A DNA stretch of 64,000 nt from Labilithrix sp. (GTDB lineage Bacteria > Myxococcota > Polyangia > Polyangiales > Polyangiaceae): positions 1 through 64,000 of the forward strand of contig JAQBQL010000234.1 of assembly GCA_028287035.1 (NCBI GenBank). Direction: 5' to 3'. Positions 7,621 through 16,278 of this stretch are shown here, piece after piece. The notes below the pieces were generated by a model, which saw nothing but the letters and a program-made list of their open reading frames with translations, searched no databases and was not told the origin of the DNA. Position 1 is the stretch's first letter, and every line of letters begins with the position of its first letter. Both the position numbers and the translations under genes were made by a program.

Positions 7621-8358
7621 TCAGACGCCGATGAACAGGCGGTGCGCGAAGTTCCGCTCGAGGCGGGCGCGCAGCACCTTGTCGGCGGCGAGCTCGATGT
7701 CGTACTCGATGCGCTTGAACTCGAACCGCTTCTGCTCGGTGTCGAACACGATGAAGCTGGCGCGGTTGTCGAAGTCGCGGGGCTGACCGACCGAGCCGAC
7801 CGACACGATGTACTTCTTGTCGGGGGCGAGCTCGAAGTCGACGGCGGGCATCTCCTCGACGCTCGTTCGCGTCAGCGCGAACACCTTGCACAGGTGCGAG
7901 TGGCCGATGAGCGTGATGTGACCGAGCTTGTCCCACAGGGGAAGGCACTCGCGCGCCTGCTCGGGCGCGAAGATGTACTCGAACTCCTCGAGGCGGACCG
8001 GCGACCCGTGGCAGAGGAGGACGTCCGCGTCCTCGATCTTGTGCTGGTAGGGCAGCTGCTTCAGCCACGCCATGTTCTCGGTCGTGATCATCGACGCGTG
8101 CACGTCGAGCGCGTGGCGCGCGGCCTCGTAGTAGTACGAGTAGTCCATGCGGCCCGAGACGGCCGCGTCGTGGTTGCCGAGGATCGTCACCTTCGCCACC
8201 TCGCGCACGAGGTCCGCGCACTCGTTGGGCGAGCCGCCGTACCCGACGGTGTCGCCGAGGCAGTAGAAGACGTCGACCGTCTCCTTCCCGAACGATTCGA
8301 GCACTGCCGAGAGTGCCTCGAGATTCGCATGGATGTCGCTGAAGACACCGATCCGCAT
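7621..8358 (-). CDS. calcineurin-like metallophosphoesterase
   Basis: A 245-residue cytosolic metallophosphoesterase. The dinuclear-metal motifs are all present: MRIGVFSDIHANLEAL (DxH), FYCLGDTVGYG (GD), VTILGNHDAAV (GNHD), LLCHGSP and LIGHSHL (GHSH). VGSVGQPRDFDNRASF is typical of the YfcE/diadenosine-type group encoded singly in many bacteria. The substrate is probably a phosphodiester or nucleotide but cannot be fixed from sequence. A GGGAGG Shine-Dalgarno precedes the ATG. It is divergent from the gene at 8418 with 59 bases between. Confidence 0.88.
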   Translation of the reverse strand: MRIGVFSDIHANLEALSAVLESFGKETVDVFYCLGDTVGYGGSPNECADLVREVAKVTILGNHDAAVSGRMDYSYYYEAARHALDVHASMITTENMAWLKQLPYQHKIEDADVLLCHGSPVRLEEFEYIFAPEQARECLPLWDKLGHITLIGHSHLCKVFALTRTSVEEMPAVDFELAPDKKYIVSVGSVGQPRDFDNRASFIVFDTEQKRFEFKRIEYDIELAADKVLRARLERNFAHRLFIGV

Positions 8359-8400
8359 GGACCTCCCAGGCTAGGCCCCATTGCGTCAAACCGGAAGCGG

Positions 8401-8406
8401 TATAAA
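8401..8406 (+). promoter_or_regulatory. -10-like TATAAA for the gene at 8418
   Basis: TATAAA lies 11 bases before the ATG at 8418 with no Shine-Dalgarno between. A TTGCGT 14 bases upstream is too close to be a standard -35. Confidence 0.4.
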
Positions 8407-8417
8407 CGTGGGCCTCC

Positions 8418-9101
8418 ATGCAGGCTTCCGAACCCCCCTCGAACAGCGGCTCCGGCGATGAGCCCCACGACGGCTCGAACGGGGCCTCGAACGGCTCCAA
8501 TGGCGCCGGTTACCACGTGCCGGACCCCGAGCCCGAGCCGGAGCCCGAGCCGCTCGGCCCGCCGCCGCCGGCCGTGGCCGAGCTGATCGCCGCCGCGATG
8601 CGGTTCGTCGCCTCGAAGTACAAGGTCGCGCTCGACGGCACGCCCGATACCCTCTCGCTCATCGACCAGTACGTGCGCGAGGCACGCGAGGCCTACAAGG
8701 AGCGCCCCGAGAGCATCGAGCTCGTGGCGCCCGCGGTCGGCGCGTACCTGGGCGAGGTGATGCGCCAGGAGTTCGGCGGCGAGTGGTTCGCCGAGGGCAG
8801 CCACGAGATGTGGCGCCTCTACTTCTACAACGTGTACCTTGCATTCAATCCCATCGGGATGGCGCGCGAGGCGATCACGATGCAGGACGAGCCCGGCTGG
8901 AACTCGCACTTCGTCATCGACCCGGCGGAGCGCGAGGCGATCGACGAGCGGCTCGCGATCATCCCGCAGGTCGACGAGGACGAGTACTTCCTGCCGACGA
9001 CGCGCCTCGACGTGCTGACGGTGGTGGTCGAGACGCTCGGCGCGCGGGCCGAGGCCTCGGGCACCGGGGACGTGAAGTTCACGCGCGACGACTACAGCTG
9101 A
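8418..9101 (+). CDS. conserved hypothetical cytosolic protein
   Basis: A 227-residue protein not recognised. Residues 1-50 are low-complexity: Ser/Asn/Gly repeats (NGASNGSNGAG) and a PEPEPEPEP run. The remainder is a compact, acidic, mainly helical domain: AELIAAAMRFVASKYK, SLIDQYVREAREAY, APAVGAYLGEVMRQEFGGEW, then EMWRLYFYNVYLAFNPIGMAREAI. No signal peptide, membrane segment or catalytic motif is evident. It is convergent (9 bases) with the lipoprotein gene downstream and has its own -10-like box. Coding is supported by length, GC-rich third positions and flanking gene boundaries. Confidence 0.7.
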   Translation: MQASEPPSNSGSGDEPHDGSNGASNGSNGAGYHVPDPEPEPEPEPLGPPPPAVAELIAAAMRFVASKYKVALDGTPDTLSLIDQYVREAREAYKERPESIELVAPAVGAYLGEVMRQEFGGEWFAEGSHEMWRLYFYNVYLAFNPIGMAREAITMQDEPGWNSHFVIDPAEREAIDERLAIIPQVDEDEYFLPTTRLDVLTVVVETLGARAEASGTGDVKFTRDDYS

Positions 9102-9110
9102 GCGCGCCCT

Positions 9111-10367
9111 TCACTTGCCGGCGTCGGGAGCGCCCACCGCCGCCGTGCCCGGCACGATGAGCGTGAAGGGCGCCTCGAAGCTCTCGCCGAGGAACGTGCG
9201 CCACTGCCCGACGTACCGGCCGCGGTGCAGTCCGGGGACGATGTCCTTCGCGCCCGGCGCGGCCCACGCGACCGGGATGCCGTCGACGAGCAGCAGGCGC
9301 ACCTGATCGGTCGCGTTGGCGATGACGAGCCCCGACTCGCTGCCGCCGTGCGCGGGCGGGGGCACGTCGACCGGCCCGGTGCGTAGCGCGGCGAGCTCCT
9401 GGGGCGACAGGTCGAGCTGCACCCCCGACGGCGTGAGCGGCGTCGCCGCGTACACCGCGGCGGCCGGCGGGACGAGCAGCGTCGTCGTCGGCATGTCCGC
9501 CTTCTTCAGCACGCCGGTGAGCTCGAACGACAGCGACCCGCGAGCCGTCCACCGCAGCTCGGCGCGCATCGGCAGCTCGCCGTCGGCGCAGAGCGGGGTG
9601 CCGGGCGGCGCGTTCATCAGGTCGAGGAGGACGCGGCACAGCAGGGTGCCGCCCTCGCCGAGGTCGGGCAGGCGGCCGATCTCGAACGTCGCCTTTGCGG
9701 CGCGCGTCGACACCTCCGCGGTGCGCGTCCGGATGCCGAGACGCTTGCCCACGTCGTCACGCGCCACGAGCGACGCCGCGGTGATCGGCGCGACGTCGAA
9801 GCGGCGTTCGCCGAAGAGGGCGCGCAGCGCTCCCGGCGCGAGCGGGCGGTACATGAGGCCGCCCGGCCACACCACGACGTGCCCGTAGTGGTCGGCGCGG
9901 CTCCGCAGCTCCGTGTCGGGCGGCAGCACCCAGCCGCTGCCCACGAGGGCGAGGCGCATGCGCGAAGGAGAGAGGTCGATGGCGAGCCGCAGCTCGGTCT
10001 TCTTCCGCGCGGCCTCGAGGCCGGCCGCATTCACCTCGGGCGCCTTCGGCGGGCCGGGCACGTCGCTCGGCCGCATGACCGCGGAGAGCGTGTAGCCGAT
10101 GGTCTCGCGCGCGAGCGTGTCCGGCCCGAGGGCGACGTCCCCGCGCAGCGCGACGGGCGGCGGCCCACCTTCCGGCATCACGACCGGCGCGGCGCTCGGC
10201 GGAGCCTGCGGGCTCGCGAGCGGGGCGGGCATCGCGCTCGCCTGCGGGCTCGCCATCGCGTCCTCCGGGCCGTCGCCGGAGGCCGGCGAACGGCAGGCGA
10301 GCAGCGCGAGGCAGGCGAGCGGCAGGAGCGCGACCCGCGACGGGGAGCCGACGCGCGCGCCGCTCAC
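9111..10367 (-). CDS. lipoprotein of unknown function
   Basis: A 418-residue exported protein with signal peptide MSGARVGSPSRVALLPLACLALLAC (lipobox LLAC) and a long Pro/Ala linker to about residue 70. The mature region is beta-rich, with segments such as LRLAIDLSPSRMRLALVGSG and, near the C-terminus, GLVIANATDQVRLLLVDGIPVAW followed by VPGLHRGRYVGQWRTFLGE, which resembles a PEGA-like repeat. GTG start at 10367, only 4 bases after the stop of the HAD gene, so the two are probably co-transcribed. It may be the last gene of the unit that includes the thiamine-diphosphate and citrate-synthase-like genes. The family is not recognised. Confidence 0.65.
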   Translation of the reverse strand: MSGARVGSPSRVALLPLACLALLACRSPASGDGPEDAMASPQASAMPAPLASPQAPPSAAPVVMPEGGPPPVALRGDVALGPDTLARETIGYTLSAVMRPSDVPGPPKAPEVNAAGLEAARKKTELRLAIDLSPSRMRLALVGSGWVLPPDTELRSRADHYGHVVVWPGGLMYRPLAPGALRALFGERRFDVAPITAASLVARDDVGKRLGIRTRTAEVSTRAAKATFEIGRLPDLGEGGTLLCRVLLDLMNAPPGTPLCADGELPMRAELRWTARGSLSFELTGVLKKADMPTTTLLVPPAAAVYAATPLTPSGVQLDLSPQELAALRTGPVDVPPPAHGGSESGLVIANATDQVRLLLVDGIPVAWAAPGAKDIVPGLHRGRYVGQWRTFLGESFEAPFTLIVPGTAAVGAPDAGK

Positions 10368-10371
10368 GCGA

Positions 10372-11133
10372 TCACGCGATCCCGGTCAGCCGGAGGTCGC
10401 CGACGACGTGGGTGCGCGGGTCGAGCGGGGGCGCTCCCGGGAGGTGCTGGGTGTCGACGAAGACGACGTCGGCATCGGGGTTCATCTCGAGGAACGCGTT
10501 GCAGTTGCCGGGCTCGTTGTCGAAGGCCGCGACGACGCGGCCGACGCGCGCGATCTTCGGGCCTTCGGTCCGCTTGAACAGCTCGTCGGGGATCGCTGCG
10601 TCCGGCTTGCACACGAGCTCGGTGCCGACGACGCCGATCGGAAAGCCGAGGTCGCGAATGCTCTGGAACGAGCCGATGCCCATCAGCGGGAGATCGCGGC
10701 CCGTGAAGTACACGAGCACCGCGCCCGCCTCGTAGCAGGCCTTCGCCAGCTCCACCGCGCCCGGCACCGCGATGTCGTGCTTCAGGTAGCCGTCCGAGAA
10801 GAAGCGCTGCTTCCAGAACGCCTCGGCGCGCGACACGAGCTCCGGATGCTCGATGCCGAGCTGCTTCATCGAGTCGGTGAGGAGGTACGCGAGCTGGTCG
10901 GACTCGGCCTTCGCCACGCGGTCGGCATGCTCGTGCGACTCGGCGCGGAGCTGCTCGCCGAGCTCGCGGAGGATCGCCACGGTACGCGGGCGGTTGTCCA
11001 TGAGCGTGCCGTCGAGGTCGAACACCACCACCGGGCTCGGCTCGCCCCGGACGCTCCTGCAGCGCGCCACGATGCGCGACATGAGGGCTTTCTGCTGGTC
11101 GAGAGGGAGGCGAGTGAAGACGGGCGGCGTCAT
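10372..11133 (-). CDS. HAD-superfamily hydrolase
   Basis: A 253-residue cytosolic haloacid-dehalogenase-type hydrolase. Motif I is VVVFDLDGTLMDN (about residue 38; nucleophile and acid-base Asp), motif II is VLVYFTGRDLP, and motif IV includes VAAFDNEPGNCNAF. A helical cap (RTVAILRELGEQLRAES to FWKQRFFSDGYL) lies between motifs I and II. Likely a phosphatase of a small phosphometabolite. I place the start at the ATG at 11133 (MTPPVFTRLP); a longer in-frame extension only overlaps the upstream gene. It follows the second citrate-synthase-like gene by 44 bases and may complete that pathway. Confidence 0.8.
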   Translation of the reverse strand: MTPPVFTRLPLDQQKALMSRIVARCRSVRGEPSPVVVFDLDGTLMDNRPRTVAILRELGEQLRAESHEHADRVAKAESDQLAYLLTDSMKQLGIEHPELVSRAEAFWKQRFFSDGYLKHDIAVPGAVELAKACYEAGAVLVYFTGRDLPLMGIGSFQSIRDLGFPIGVVGTELVCKPDAAIPDELFKRTEGPKIARVGRVVAAFDNEPGNCNAFLEMNPDADVVFVDTQHLPGAPPLDPRTHVVGDLRLTGIA

Positions 11134-11177
11134 GCGAAGCGCGGGGACGTAGCACAGCGCCGGGATGCGCGGAAACT

Positions 11178-11945
11178 CTATCGGGGCGTCCGGCGGGGCG
11201 GCGGACCGACGTAGGAGATTGCCTCGTCCGGCATCCGCCTCAGCGTGTCCGAGCGCTGCGCCGCGCCATCGTGCGCGTGCATGAGGAACTGCGGCTGGAG
11301 GAGGAATCCGGACACCGAAGCGGCCTCGTCGGGGGACAGCGATGCATCGAGCAGCGCGGCCGCGGCCGCCTGGAAGATGCCGGGACGGACCCCGTGCGAG
11401 GCCTCGATCGACGACCACAGCTCGACGAACAGCGACCACCACCGCCGACCGGCGAGGCCGCGGCGCGCGAGGGCGTCGGCGAGGGCGACCACCCGCTCGT
11501 CGCGCGGGCGCTGCTGCACCTGCGCGACGGCGAGCCGACCGTGCCCCGCCACGAAGGCGCCGATCGCGGCGGCGCGGTCCGGGGCGCTCGCGAGCTGCTC
11601 GGCGAGGGCGAGGAGCGACTGCGCCGCGCCGCGCACGGCGTCGATCCCGATGTAGTCGCCGTCGAGGACCACCCCCGCCGCGAGGTATCCCGTCATCGCG
11701 CGGCCGCCCGAGCCGACCAGGCGCGCCAGCTTCATCGGCCACACGCGCGGCTCGGGGACGTGGGCGGCGAGCGCGAGATCGTCGAGCACCGCGACGTCCT
11801 CCTCCGCGAGCACCCGCCCGGTCACCGAGAAGACGAGCAGGCCGGCGAGCGACAGGCGTCCTGCGAGATCGCGGTGGAGGCGCCGCCCGAACGTCTCGTA
11901 CTCGCCGAAGTCGGCCCAGCCGGTGCGTGTGCGGATCGGGGTCAT
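11178..11945 (-). CDS. degenerate citrate-synthase-fold protein B
   Basis: A 255-residue protein with a citrate synthase/citryl-CoA lyase-like layout: a start like MTPIRTRTGWADFGEYETFG, the segment DLAGRLSLAGLLVFSVTGRVLAEED (equivalent to the 'sf.. ll.. G..P' helix pair), and a C-terminal GFLLQPQFLMHAHDGA equivalent to the 'GW.AH..E' segment. The place where lyases have GPLHGGA reads DYIGIDA here, so the catalytic histidine is missing. Its ATG overlaps the stop of the preceding paralogue by 4 bases. It may be a structural or regulatory partner of protein A and the thiamine-diphosphate enzyme. Family assignment is by visual alignment only. Confidence 0.6.
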   Translation of the reverse strand: MTPIRTRTGWADFGEYETFGRRLHRDLAGRLSLAGLLVFSVTGRVLAEEDVAVLDDLALAAHVPEPRVWPMKLARLVGSGGRAMTGYLAAGVVLDGDYIGIDAVRGAAQSLLALAEQLASAPDRAAAIGAFVAGHGRLAVAQVQQRPRDERVVALADALARRGLAGRRWWSLFVELWSSIEASHGVRPGIFQAAAAALLDASLSPDEAASVSGFLLQPQFLMHAHDGAAQRSDTLRRMPDEAISYVGPPPRRTPR

Positions 11946-12622
11946 GGCTCGTAGAGGATGGGAGGCGTGAGCGTCGGGTACGTCTCGAAGGCGAGCGGAC
12001 GGCGTGGCCGCGCCTCGGCGAGCGCGCTCGGCATCCGGGCGAGGGTCACCGCCGACGCGAGCTGGAGATCGCTCTCGAGGCCGCAGGCGCGGAGGACCGC
12101 CAGGAGCGCGACGATGCGCGACGGGTCCCGCCCGAGCAGCGGCACCGCGAGGTGCTCGCCGACGAGCGCCGCGAGCCGGGCCACCGAGGCGCGCTCCTCG
12201 TCGTCGCCGGCGCGCAGGCCCTCCGGGAGCACGTCGGGCAGCGATGGCGCATCGAGCAGCTCGCGGGCCGCCGCGATGGATCCGAGCGCGTCCTCGCCGA
12301 GCGCGAGGCTCGCCGCTGACAGGAGCCCGCTCGGGCGCGCCCCGCAGTGCTGCGCGAGGACGGCGGCGTGGATCGGGGCATGCGCCACCGACAGCGGCAG
12401 CAGGAAGCCGAGCGCGATCTCGAACGCGCGCGAGGCCCCGGCGTGCGGCAGCTCACCGGTCAGCGAGAGGAGCAGGAGGTCCGAGAACCGGTAGCCGGCC
12501 GGTACGAGGTCGCCTTCGACCTCGTACCCCATGAGCCGCGGCGCCGGCCCGGGCGTCACGGCGTGCGCCTCGAGCTGCGTGGGCCAGGGCCGCGACTCGA
12601 GCGGCCCCTTCCGCTCGTTCAT
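11942..12622 (-). CDS. degenerate citrate-synthase-fold protein A
   Basis: A 226-residue protein. LMGYEVEGDLVPAGYRF followed by SDLLLLSLTGELP is a clear match to the citrate synthase N-terminal 'G..v.dL.....f.e..yLLl.GeLP' motif. HAAVLAQHCGARPSGLLSAASLALGEDALG follows the same order as the 'S..AAr....tGa....a..aGl..l.g..hGG' segment, but ALG replaces the catalytic HGG. The usual C-terminal AH..E is also not conserved. Its ATG overlaps the stop of the thiamine-diphosphate gene by 4 bases and its stop overlaps the start of protein B. The two degenerate paralogues may form a heteromer; no enzymatic activity can be claimed. Confidence 0.62.
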   Translation of the reverse strand: MNERKGPLESRPWPTQLEAHAVTPGPAPRLMGYEVEGDLVPAGYRFSDLLLLSLTGELPHAGASRAFEIALGFLLPLSVAHAPIHAAVLAQHCGARPSGLLSAASLALGEDALGSIAAARELLDAPSLPDVLPEGLRAGDDEERASVARLAALVGEHLAVPLLGRDPSRIVALLAVLRACGLESDLQLASAVTLARMPSALAEARPRRPLAFETYPTLTPPILYEP

Positions 12623-14361
12623 GGCTCGACGAAGCCGGCGATCGACTTCGCGCGATCGCCGAGCGGCGGAGCGATGCCGCCGTCGACCCGCACCTCGATG
12701 AGCGAGGGTCCGGCGTGACGGAGCGCCTCGCGGAGCGCCGCCTGGATCTGGTTCGGGCTGTCGACGACCCACGCCGCGAGCCCCATGGCGCGCGCGATCG
12801 CCGCGACCTCGAGGGGGCGCTTGTAACGCACCGATGCGAGCGGCACGCGCGAGCCGACGAGCTTCGAGCCATGCCACGTGATGCCGTGCATGTTGTTGTT
12901 CTCGACGATCCAGATGACCGGGATCCCGTACTCGGCCGCGGTCACGAGCTCCATCCCGTTCATCGTGAAGCACGCGTCGCCGATGATCGCGACGACCCGC
13001 CGGCCCCGCTCCGCGAGCGCAGCTCCGACCGGGGCCGCGGTGCCGTGGCCCATCGACCCGAAGCCGAGGTTCAGGACGAACTTCTGCTTCTCCTTGATGG
13101 TCAGGTAGTGGATGTTCGACAGCATGTGGCCGCCGATGTCGCTGAAGATGATCGCGTCGGCCGGCAGCACCTCCTCGAGGTCGCGCCGCCAGCGCTGCGG
13201 CGTCAGCGGGACCTGATCCGAGCTGCGGAGCTCGCTGTTGATGAACTCGCGCGGCGCCGGCGCCTCCTCGGCCCAGGTGGACCGCGGGCGGGTGCCTTCG
13301 CGCATCAGCCGGTGCAGGTGGTAGACGAGCTCGACGAGCACCGTCTGCGCGTCGCCGACGAGCGCGACGTCGACCGGGTAGTTTCGCCCGATGCGGTCGC
13401 CGTCGATGTCGAGCTGCATGAAGACGCGGTTCTGGCGCAGCTGCGGCGTCCAGTTGAGCGTTGCCGTTTCGTTCAGCGACGTGCCGACGGTGAGGAGCAC
13501 GTCGGTTCCGGGACCGAGCAGGACGTCACGCGCCGACGAGTGGCCCGCGAAGCCCATGACGCCGAGCGACAGCGCGTGATCCTCGGGGAAGAGGCCCTTG
13601 CCACGCGGGGTGGTGGCCACGCGCGCCGGCAGCAGCTCGGCGAGCGAGCGAAGGTGCTCCTCCGCGCCGGCATTGCCGACGCCCGCGCCCACGAACAGCA
13701 CCGGGCGGCGCGCGTTCATGAGGTGCGTCGCCACGCGCTGCACGGCGTTCCGGTCGAAGGCGCGCGTGTCGGGCCGGTACGTCTTCGGGTCGAACCACGC
13801 CTCCTCGAGCGGCCGCTCCCACAGGTCGACCGGGATGTTGAGGTGCACGGGGCCCTGACGACCGCTCAGCGCGAGCCGCAGCGCGCGCCGGAGGTGCTGC
13901 GCCATGCTCTCGGGCGAGGTGACCATCGCCGAGTACTTCGTGACCGGTCGGAACATGGCGACGATGTCCATGTCCTCGCGCGACGTCTCCTGCGCCGCGC
14001 CCTTGCCGAACATGTGGCTCGCCACCTGGCCGGTGACGACGAGCATCGGGATGCCGTCGGCGAAGGCGCAGGCCACGCCCGTGATCATGTTGGTCGCCCC
14101 GGGCCCCGACGTGCCCGCGCACACGGAGAGGCGGCGGCTGACGCGCGAGTAGCCGTCCGCCATGAACGCGCCGCCCTCCTCGTGCTTGGGGACGACGAGC
14201 TCGATGTCGGGATCGGCCTCGATGACCTCGAAGAACGGATGCAGGAGACCGCCCGGGATCCCGAAGACGACGCTGACGCCCTCGGCCTTCAGGTAGCGGA
14301 GGAACACGTCGATGGCGCGTGGCGCCTTGCGCGACGAGGGAGGCGCGACGGAGCTGCTCAC
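12619..14361 (-). CDS. thiamine-diphosphate enzyme, acetolactate synthase-like
   Basis: A 580-residue TPP enzyme of the acetolactate synthase/benzoylformate decarboxylase superfamily with the usual three domains. VVPKHEEGGAFMADGYSR (about residue 57) carries the glutamate that activates the cofactor. A central FAD/nucleotide-like domain contains RRPVLFVGAGVGNAGAEE. The C-terminal domain has the metal/TPP motif GDACFTMNG through IVENNN. Such enzymes decarboxylate a 2-oxo acid and release or ligate the resulting carbanion; the substrate is unknown. No regulatory subunit or ilv gene is nearby, so it is unlikely to be the housekeeping enzyme. GTG start overlapping the kinase stop by 4 bases. Confidence 0.88.
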   Translation of the reverse strand: MSSSVAPPSSRKAPRAIDVFLRYLKAEGVSVVFGIPGGLLHPFFEVIEADPDIELVVPKHEEGGAFMADGYSRVSRRLSVCAGTSGPGATNMITGVACAFADGIPMLVVTGQVASHMFGKGAAQETSREDMDIVAMFRPVTKYSAMVTSPESMAQHLRRALRLALSGRQGPVHLNIPVDLWERPLEEAWFDPKTYRPDTRAFDRNAVQRVATHLMNARRPVLFVGAGVGNAGAEEHLRSLAELLPARVATTPRGKGLFPEDHALSLGVMGFAGHSSARDVLLGPGTDVLLTVGTSLNETATLNWTPQLRQNRVFMQLDIDGDRIGRNYPVDVALVGDAQTVLVELVYHLHRLMREGTRPRSTWAEEAPAPREFINSELRSSDQVPLTPQRWRRDLEEVLPADAIIFSDIGGHMLSNIHYLTIKEKQKFVLNLGFGSMGHGTAAPVGAALAERGRRVVAIIGDACFTMNGMELVTAAEYGIPVIWIVENNNMHGITWHGSKLVGSRVPLASVRYKRPLEVAAIARAMGLAAWVVDSPNQIQAALREALRHAGPSLIEVRVDGGIAPPLGDRAKSIAGFVEP

Positions 14362-16070
14362 GTTCCTTCGGCCCTTCGGATGGTGACGACGCGAGTGATC
14401 ATGCTCTCCAGGTTGTCATCGACTGCGGCTCCGCGTTTCTGCTCGGGCGGTCGAGCCGGGAAATGCGCCCAGAACGTGGTTCCGACGCTGGGCTTCGACA
14501 TGACGTCGAGCCGGCCGCCGATCTGTGCGAGCAAGCGGACCGCGCTCGAGAGCCCGATGCCGTAGCTGTCGGCGCGCTCCGACGGCTCGTCGGCCGGGCG
14601 CGGGCGGAAGATCCGCTCGACCGCCGCCGGCTGGATGCCCTGGCCTGTGTCCGAGAGCTTCAACGTGAGGTACCCGGGGTGCGAAGGCGCGTCGGCGGCG
14701 GCGCCGGGGGTCATGGGGCCGGAGCCCGGCGTACCGCTGATCTCGAGGAGGATGCTGCCGCGATCCGTGTACTTTGCAGCGTTCGTCAGCAGGTTGTCGA
14801 CGACGCGATCGAAGACGAGCGGGTCGATGACGATCTCGTCGGGGGCCTCGCGGGTCGAGAACACGCTGACCTTGATGTCGCGGCCGTGGACGAGCGCCTT
14901 CAGCCGGCGCCGGAACGTCTCGGCGAGCGGCGCGACGACCAGCGGACGCGGCGTGAGCTTCACGAAGCCCGTCTCCGCGGTCGCCACTTCCATGAGGCGC
15001 GAGAGCATCGCCTCGATCTGGAGGGCCGCCGCTTCCATGTCGCGGAGCGCGTCGCCCTCGTCACCGTCGGTGAAGCGCTCGCGCAGGAACTGCGTGTTGC
15101 CGCGCACCACGAACAGCGGGTTCCGGAGATCGTGCGAGAAGCCGCGGATCGTGGTGACCCGCGACTGCTGCAGGCCGTCGAGGCCCTCGACGATGCGCTC
15201 GAGGGTGGTGGTGCGCTCGGTGACCTGCTGCTCCATGAGCCGGATCCACTCGCGCTGCCGCCGGTGCATGTCGACGACCTCGGAGCGCGCCTCGGCCTCG
15301 GCGGCGCCGAGATCGCGGAGCGCCTGGTTCATCTCCTGGCCCACGCCGAGGTTTGCGCGCTGGGCGCGACGGAGCTCGTAGATGTACCCGAGCGCGGCGC
15401 CCAGGATCGGGAGCACCACGCCGCCCGACACGGGCGTGTGGATGGCGGCGAGGCCGACCGACAGCGCGGCGCCGAGCCCGACGCCGCCCAGGATGGGGAA
15501 GAGCCTGCGGCGGTCGAACCAGCGAAGGCTGTACTCGCAGAACGCGTCGCCGTGCGCGATGCAGGCCTGCTCGGTGAGCTCGGCGGGCGGCATGCCCCAC
15601 ATCGTCGGGCCGTACGCCCACGCGGCCTGCCGCGAGAGGCACATCAGCCGCGATTCCTTCTTCTCTGCGTGGTAGCGGACGTGGAACTCGTTGCGGGACG
15701 CGCGGAGCACCTCGAAGCGGCTCACGCGCGTCATGAGCTTCGACATCTTCGCGGCAGCCTCGAAGAACTGCTGCTCCGACAGCGCCCAGACCATGTAGCG
15801 GACGGGACCGTAGCTCTCGGCGAAGCGATGGGCGCACGCCCGCACGAACTCCTCGTCGGTGCCACAGAGCTCGCGCGCGCCGGCCATGAACAGCTCGATC
15901 GGCTCGAGGCTCGACCAGTGCGTGGCGCCGTCGAGCTGCGCCTCGTCGACGCCCGCCTTGCGCGCCACGCGGGTCAGCGCCGGCTTGCCGTGGACGTCCT
16001 CGAGCCAGCGCGCGAGCGACCACAGGATCTTGAGGTTCACCTCGGCGCTCTCGACGATCGTTTCGGTCAT
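14358..16070 (-). CDS. membrane sensor histidine kinase
   Basis: A 570-residue kinase. Residues about 25-185 form a sensor region resembling AraC-type ligand-binding/DUF2378-like domains, ending in ACIAHGDAFCEYSLRW, whose two cysteines recall 4-vinyl-reductase-type domains. Two hydrophobic segments (about 190-235) follow, then a coiled coil. The HisKA box is FSHDLRNPLFVVRG; the ATPase has DRVVDNLLTNAAKYT (N box), LSDTGQGI and YGIGLSSAV (G boxes). No receiver domain or response regulator is adjacent. It is the first gene of the operon with the TPP and citrate-synthase-like genes; GGAG precedes the ATG and TAGTAT lies 19 bases upstream. Confidence 0.88.
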   Translation of the reverse strand: MTETIVESAEVNLKILWSLARWLEDVHGKPALTRVARKAGVDEAQLDGATHWSSLEPIELFMAGARELCGTDEEFVRACAHRFAESYGPVRYMVWALSEQQFFEAAAKMSKLMTRVSRFEVLRASRNEFHVRYHAEKKESRLMCLSRQAAWAYGPTMWGMPPAELTEQACIAHGDAFCEYSLRWFDRRRLFPILGGVGLGAALSVGLAAIHTPVSGGVVLPILGAALGYIYELRRAQRANLGVGQEMNQALRDLGAAEAEARSEVVDMHRRQREWIRLMEQQVTERTTTLERIVEGLDGLQQSRVTTIRGFSHDLRNPLFVVRGNTQFLRERFTDGDEGDALRDMEAAALQIEAMLSRLMEVATAETGFVKLTPRPLVVAPLAETFRRRLKALVHGRDIKVSVFSTREAPDEIVIDPLVFDRVVDNLLTNAAKYTDRGSILLEISGTPGSGPMTPGAAADAPSHPGYLTLKLSDTGQGIQPAAVERIFRPRPADEPSERADSYGIGLSSAVRLLAQIGGRLDVMSKPSVGTTFWAHFPARPPEQKRGAAVDDNLESMITRVVTIRRAEGT

Positions 16071-16278
16071 GCGCTCCGGTCCGGCCCCGATACTACCGCG
16101 GGCGTCCTAGTAAACGGGGCTGCCGCGACCCCGTCAACGCGGGGACTCGGTGGGTCCGGGGGGTTCGATGTCGTTCGCGGCAAGGCGTTGGCAGAGAAAC
16201 GACCGCGCCGAGCAGGTTGTGCGGGCCCTCGAACGCCCCCTGCCCAGCCACGACGCGGTGTGCTACGTGCTGGGCACG

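Noticed and set aside
10372..11742. 456-residue HAD fusion protein
   Set aside because: The first 203 codons overlap the citrate-synthase-like gene in another frame and have shadow composition; the HAD domain begins after the ATG at 11133.
11178..12622. Functional citrate synthase or a citrate synthase gene split by frameshift
   Set aside because: Each part shows its own N-terminal and C-terminal citrate-synthase-like segments, so they are two paralogues and not halves. The catalytic histidine motif is missing in both.
16150..16278. Longer N-terminus for DnaJ
   Set aside because: The extra 43 residues have no J-domain similarity and the J domain starts immediately after the ATG at 16279, as in all DnaJ proteins.
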